Positions 6,438-7,406 of a stretch of 7,406 nt of DNA are shown one piece after another. The stretch's first letter is position 1. Each line of letters starts with the position of its first letter. The translations under genes were made by a program, and so were the position numbers. Below the pieces are notes generated by a model that saw nothing but the letters and a program-made list of their open reading frames with translations, did not search any database and was not told the DNA's origin. The stretch is from NCBI GenBank assembly GCA_021157505.1, contig JAGGWI010000005.1, forward strand, positions 1 through 7,406, written 5' to 3'. The stretch is from Desulfuromusa sp. (GTDB lineage Bacteria > Desulfobacterota > Desulfuromonadia > Desulfuromonadales > Geopsychrobacteraceae).

Positions 6438-6503
6438 GTAGGGGCGCTGCTTGCCGCGCCCCTGTCGGCGTTCAAAAAAGGGCGCAGCAAGCGGCGCCCC
6501 TAC
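6438..6503. repeat. Head-to-head pair of GTAG-headed REP-like hairpins (BIME-like), copy B
   Basis: Unit 1 on the plus strand (6438-6461) reads GTAG, GGGCGC, loop TGCTTGCC, GCGCCC. Unit 2 on the minus strand (6503-6480) reads GTAG, GGGCGC, loop CGCTTGCT, GCGCCC. A 18-base linker with a run of six A (6462-6479) separates them. The outer arms extended by GT/AC (6436-6454 and 6487-6505) pair over 19 positions with one G-T wobble, so the element can also fold as a single long hairpin. It shares 26 identical bases with copy A (6436-6461 against the complement of 1430-1455). It fills almost all of the gap between hisC and mutY and lies four bases from the hisC stop. Confidence 0.78.
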
Positions 6504-6508
6504 ACAGA

Positions 6509-7406
6509 TCAACCGATATTTTCGAGTGCCTTCAACGTTTTTTCCATTTCATCACGAGTCCCGATAGAGATACGAACTCCGTGGATCAGCAATGGATCAG
6601 AGAAATATCGCACCAGAATTTTATGGGCAAACAGAACATCATAAACCCGCTTACCATCAGAGTCTGGAGGCTCAGCAAAGATATAATTGGTCTGTGATAG
6701 ATTGACCCGATAACCAAGTTTACGCAATTCAGCACTGAACCAGTCACGAGTTTCACAGATTCTGGCAACCATTGATTGCAGGTAGGCTTGATCTTGCAAT
6801 GCTGCTGTAGCCGCCACCAAAGCCAACCGATCCAGATGATAATGGTCACGGATCTTATCGAGAGCCGAAATCACCTCGGGACGCGCCACTGCAAGCCCCA
6901 ACCGCATCCCGGCCAAGGAATAACTTTTTGAAAAGGTTCGAGTGACAACAATATTCTCGTACTTCTTCACCAGTTCCATCGCCGATACGTCGGTAAAATC
7001 GACATAGGCTTCATCAACCACCAGAATTCCCGCACAACGCACAGCCAGTTCAGCAATATACCCATTGTCAAAACCAAAACCTAGTGGTGCATTGGGGCTG
7101 GTAAGAAAGAAAATTTTCCCTTCGTATTTTTCTGGAAAATCGGCAATTTTGAAATCGTCAGTCAGCCCAAAGGTGTGAACCTTCGCTCCCTGAATATCAG
7201 CCAGGGTCGAATAATATGAATATGAGGGATGGACATAGGCAATTTCATCACCCGCATCGGCAAACGCACGGATCAGGTTATTGAGCAGCTCATCCGAACC
7301 ATTTGCCATAATCACCCAGGAAGGATCCACGCCGTACAATTCTGCGGCAACCCGCCTCGCTTCTTTGCTCCCGGCATCGGGATATTTACGCAGGTTTTCT
7401 CCACCG
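6509..7406 (-). CDS. hisC: Histidinol-phosphate aminotransferase, C-terminal part (cut by right edge)
   Basis: HisC is a PLP-dependent fold-type I aminotransferase that converts imidazole-acetol phosphate and glutamate to histidinol phosphate in histidine synthesis. The frame is open to the window edge, giving 298 residues. The N-terminus, probably about 50 residues, is missing. The visible order is GGENLRKYPD at the edge, ANGSDELLNNLIRAF (cofactor phosphate site), SPNAPLGFGFD in place of the usual NPNNPTG, VVDEAYVDF (the Asp that contacts the pyridine nitrogen) and TFSKSYSLAGMRLG. The last contains the Schiff-base lysine, codon 6926-6928. RISIGTRDEMEKTLKAL closes the C-terminal domain. The TGA stop (6509-6511) lies four bases from the BIME-like repeat. 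A related aromatic or cobalamin-pathway aminotransferase cannot be wholly excluded. No other his genes are visible. Confidence 0.9.
   Translation of the reverse strand, partial: GGENLRKYPDAGSKEARRVAAELYGVDPSWVIMANGSDELLNNLIRAFADAGDEIAYVHPSYSYYSTLADIQGAKVHTFGLTDDFKIADFPEKYEGKIFFLTSPNAPLGFGFDNGYIAELAVRCAGILVVDEAYVDFTDVSAMELVKKYENIVVTRTFSKSYSLAGMRLGLAVARPEVISALDKIRDHYHLDRLALVAATAALQDQAYLQSMVARICETRDWFSAELRKLGYRVNLSQTNYIFAEPPDSDGKRVYDVLFAHKILVRYFSDPLLIHGVRISIGTRDEMEKTLKALENIG

Noticed and set aside
6509..7406. A hisC-mutY-rnd operon with a shared function.
   Set aside because: The genes are co-directional but separated by 80 and 241 bases of palindromic repeats, and no functional link joins histidine synthesis, DNA repair and RNA trimming.

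Overview
The window is about 7.4 kb of chromosome carrying seven protein genes, most with housekeeping roles. Six lie on the minus strand (serS fragment, HD-domain phosphohydrolase, EamA transporter, rnd, mutY, hisC fragment) and one on the plus strand (fumC). Moderate base composition, the protein character and the many long palindromic intergenic repeats suggest a Gram-negative deltaproteobacterial relative, perhaps Desulfuromonadales. This is an inference from general familiarity, not from any marker that proves it. I see no phage, plasmid, CRISPR, toxin or rRNA/tRNA signal.

Layout, left to right. Bases 1-284 are the N-terminal coiled-coil arm of seryl-tRNA synthetase, leaving the window. 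Bases 285-805 hold no convincing gene: first the serS upstream region with two small palindromes, then two larger palindromic repeats. Bases 806-1387 encode a YfbR/HDDC2-like HD phosphohydrolase. Bases 1471-2352 encode a ten-helix EamA-type transporter. A 105-base divergent promoter region separates it from fumC (2458-3846). The convergent fumC/rnd gap holds a nested palindrome of about 134 bases. rnd (4001-5113), mutY (5355-6428) and hisC (6509 to the right edge) follow on the minus strand, separated by repeats.

The genes do not form one pathway. They cover translation (serS), nucleotide clean-up (HD protein), export or import (EamA), the TCA cycle (fumC), RNA processing (rnd), oxidative DNA repair (mutY) and histidine synthesis (hisC). 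hisC, mutY and rnd are co-directional but spaced by 80 and 241 bases of repeat DNA, so they need not be an operon.

The most interesting content is non-coding. Five different palindromic repeat families occupy nearly every gap, and each repeat sits within 0-17 bases of a stop codon. Two of them, at 1405-1453 and 6438-6503, are head-to-head pairs of a 24-base GTAG-headed hairpin. They have the architecture of REP/BIME elements mobilised by RAYT transposases, and one stem position shows a compensatory change. Another repeat supplies the stop codon and probably the last residues of the HD protein. I found no evidence for a new multi-gene system.
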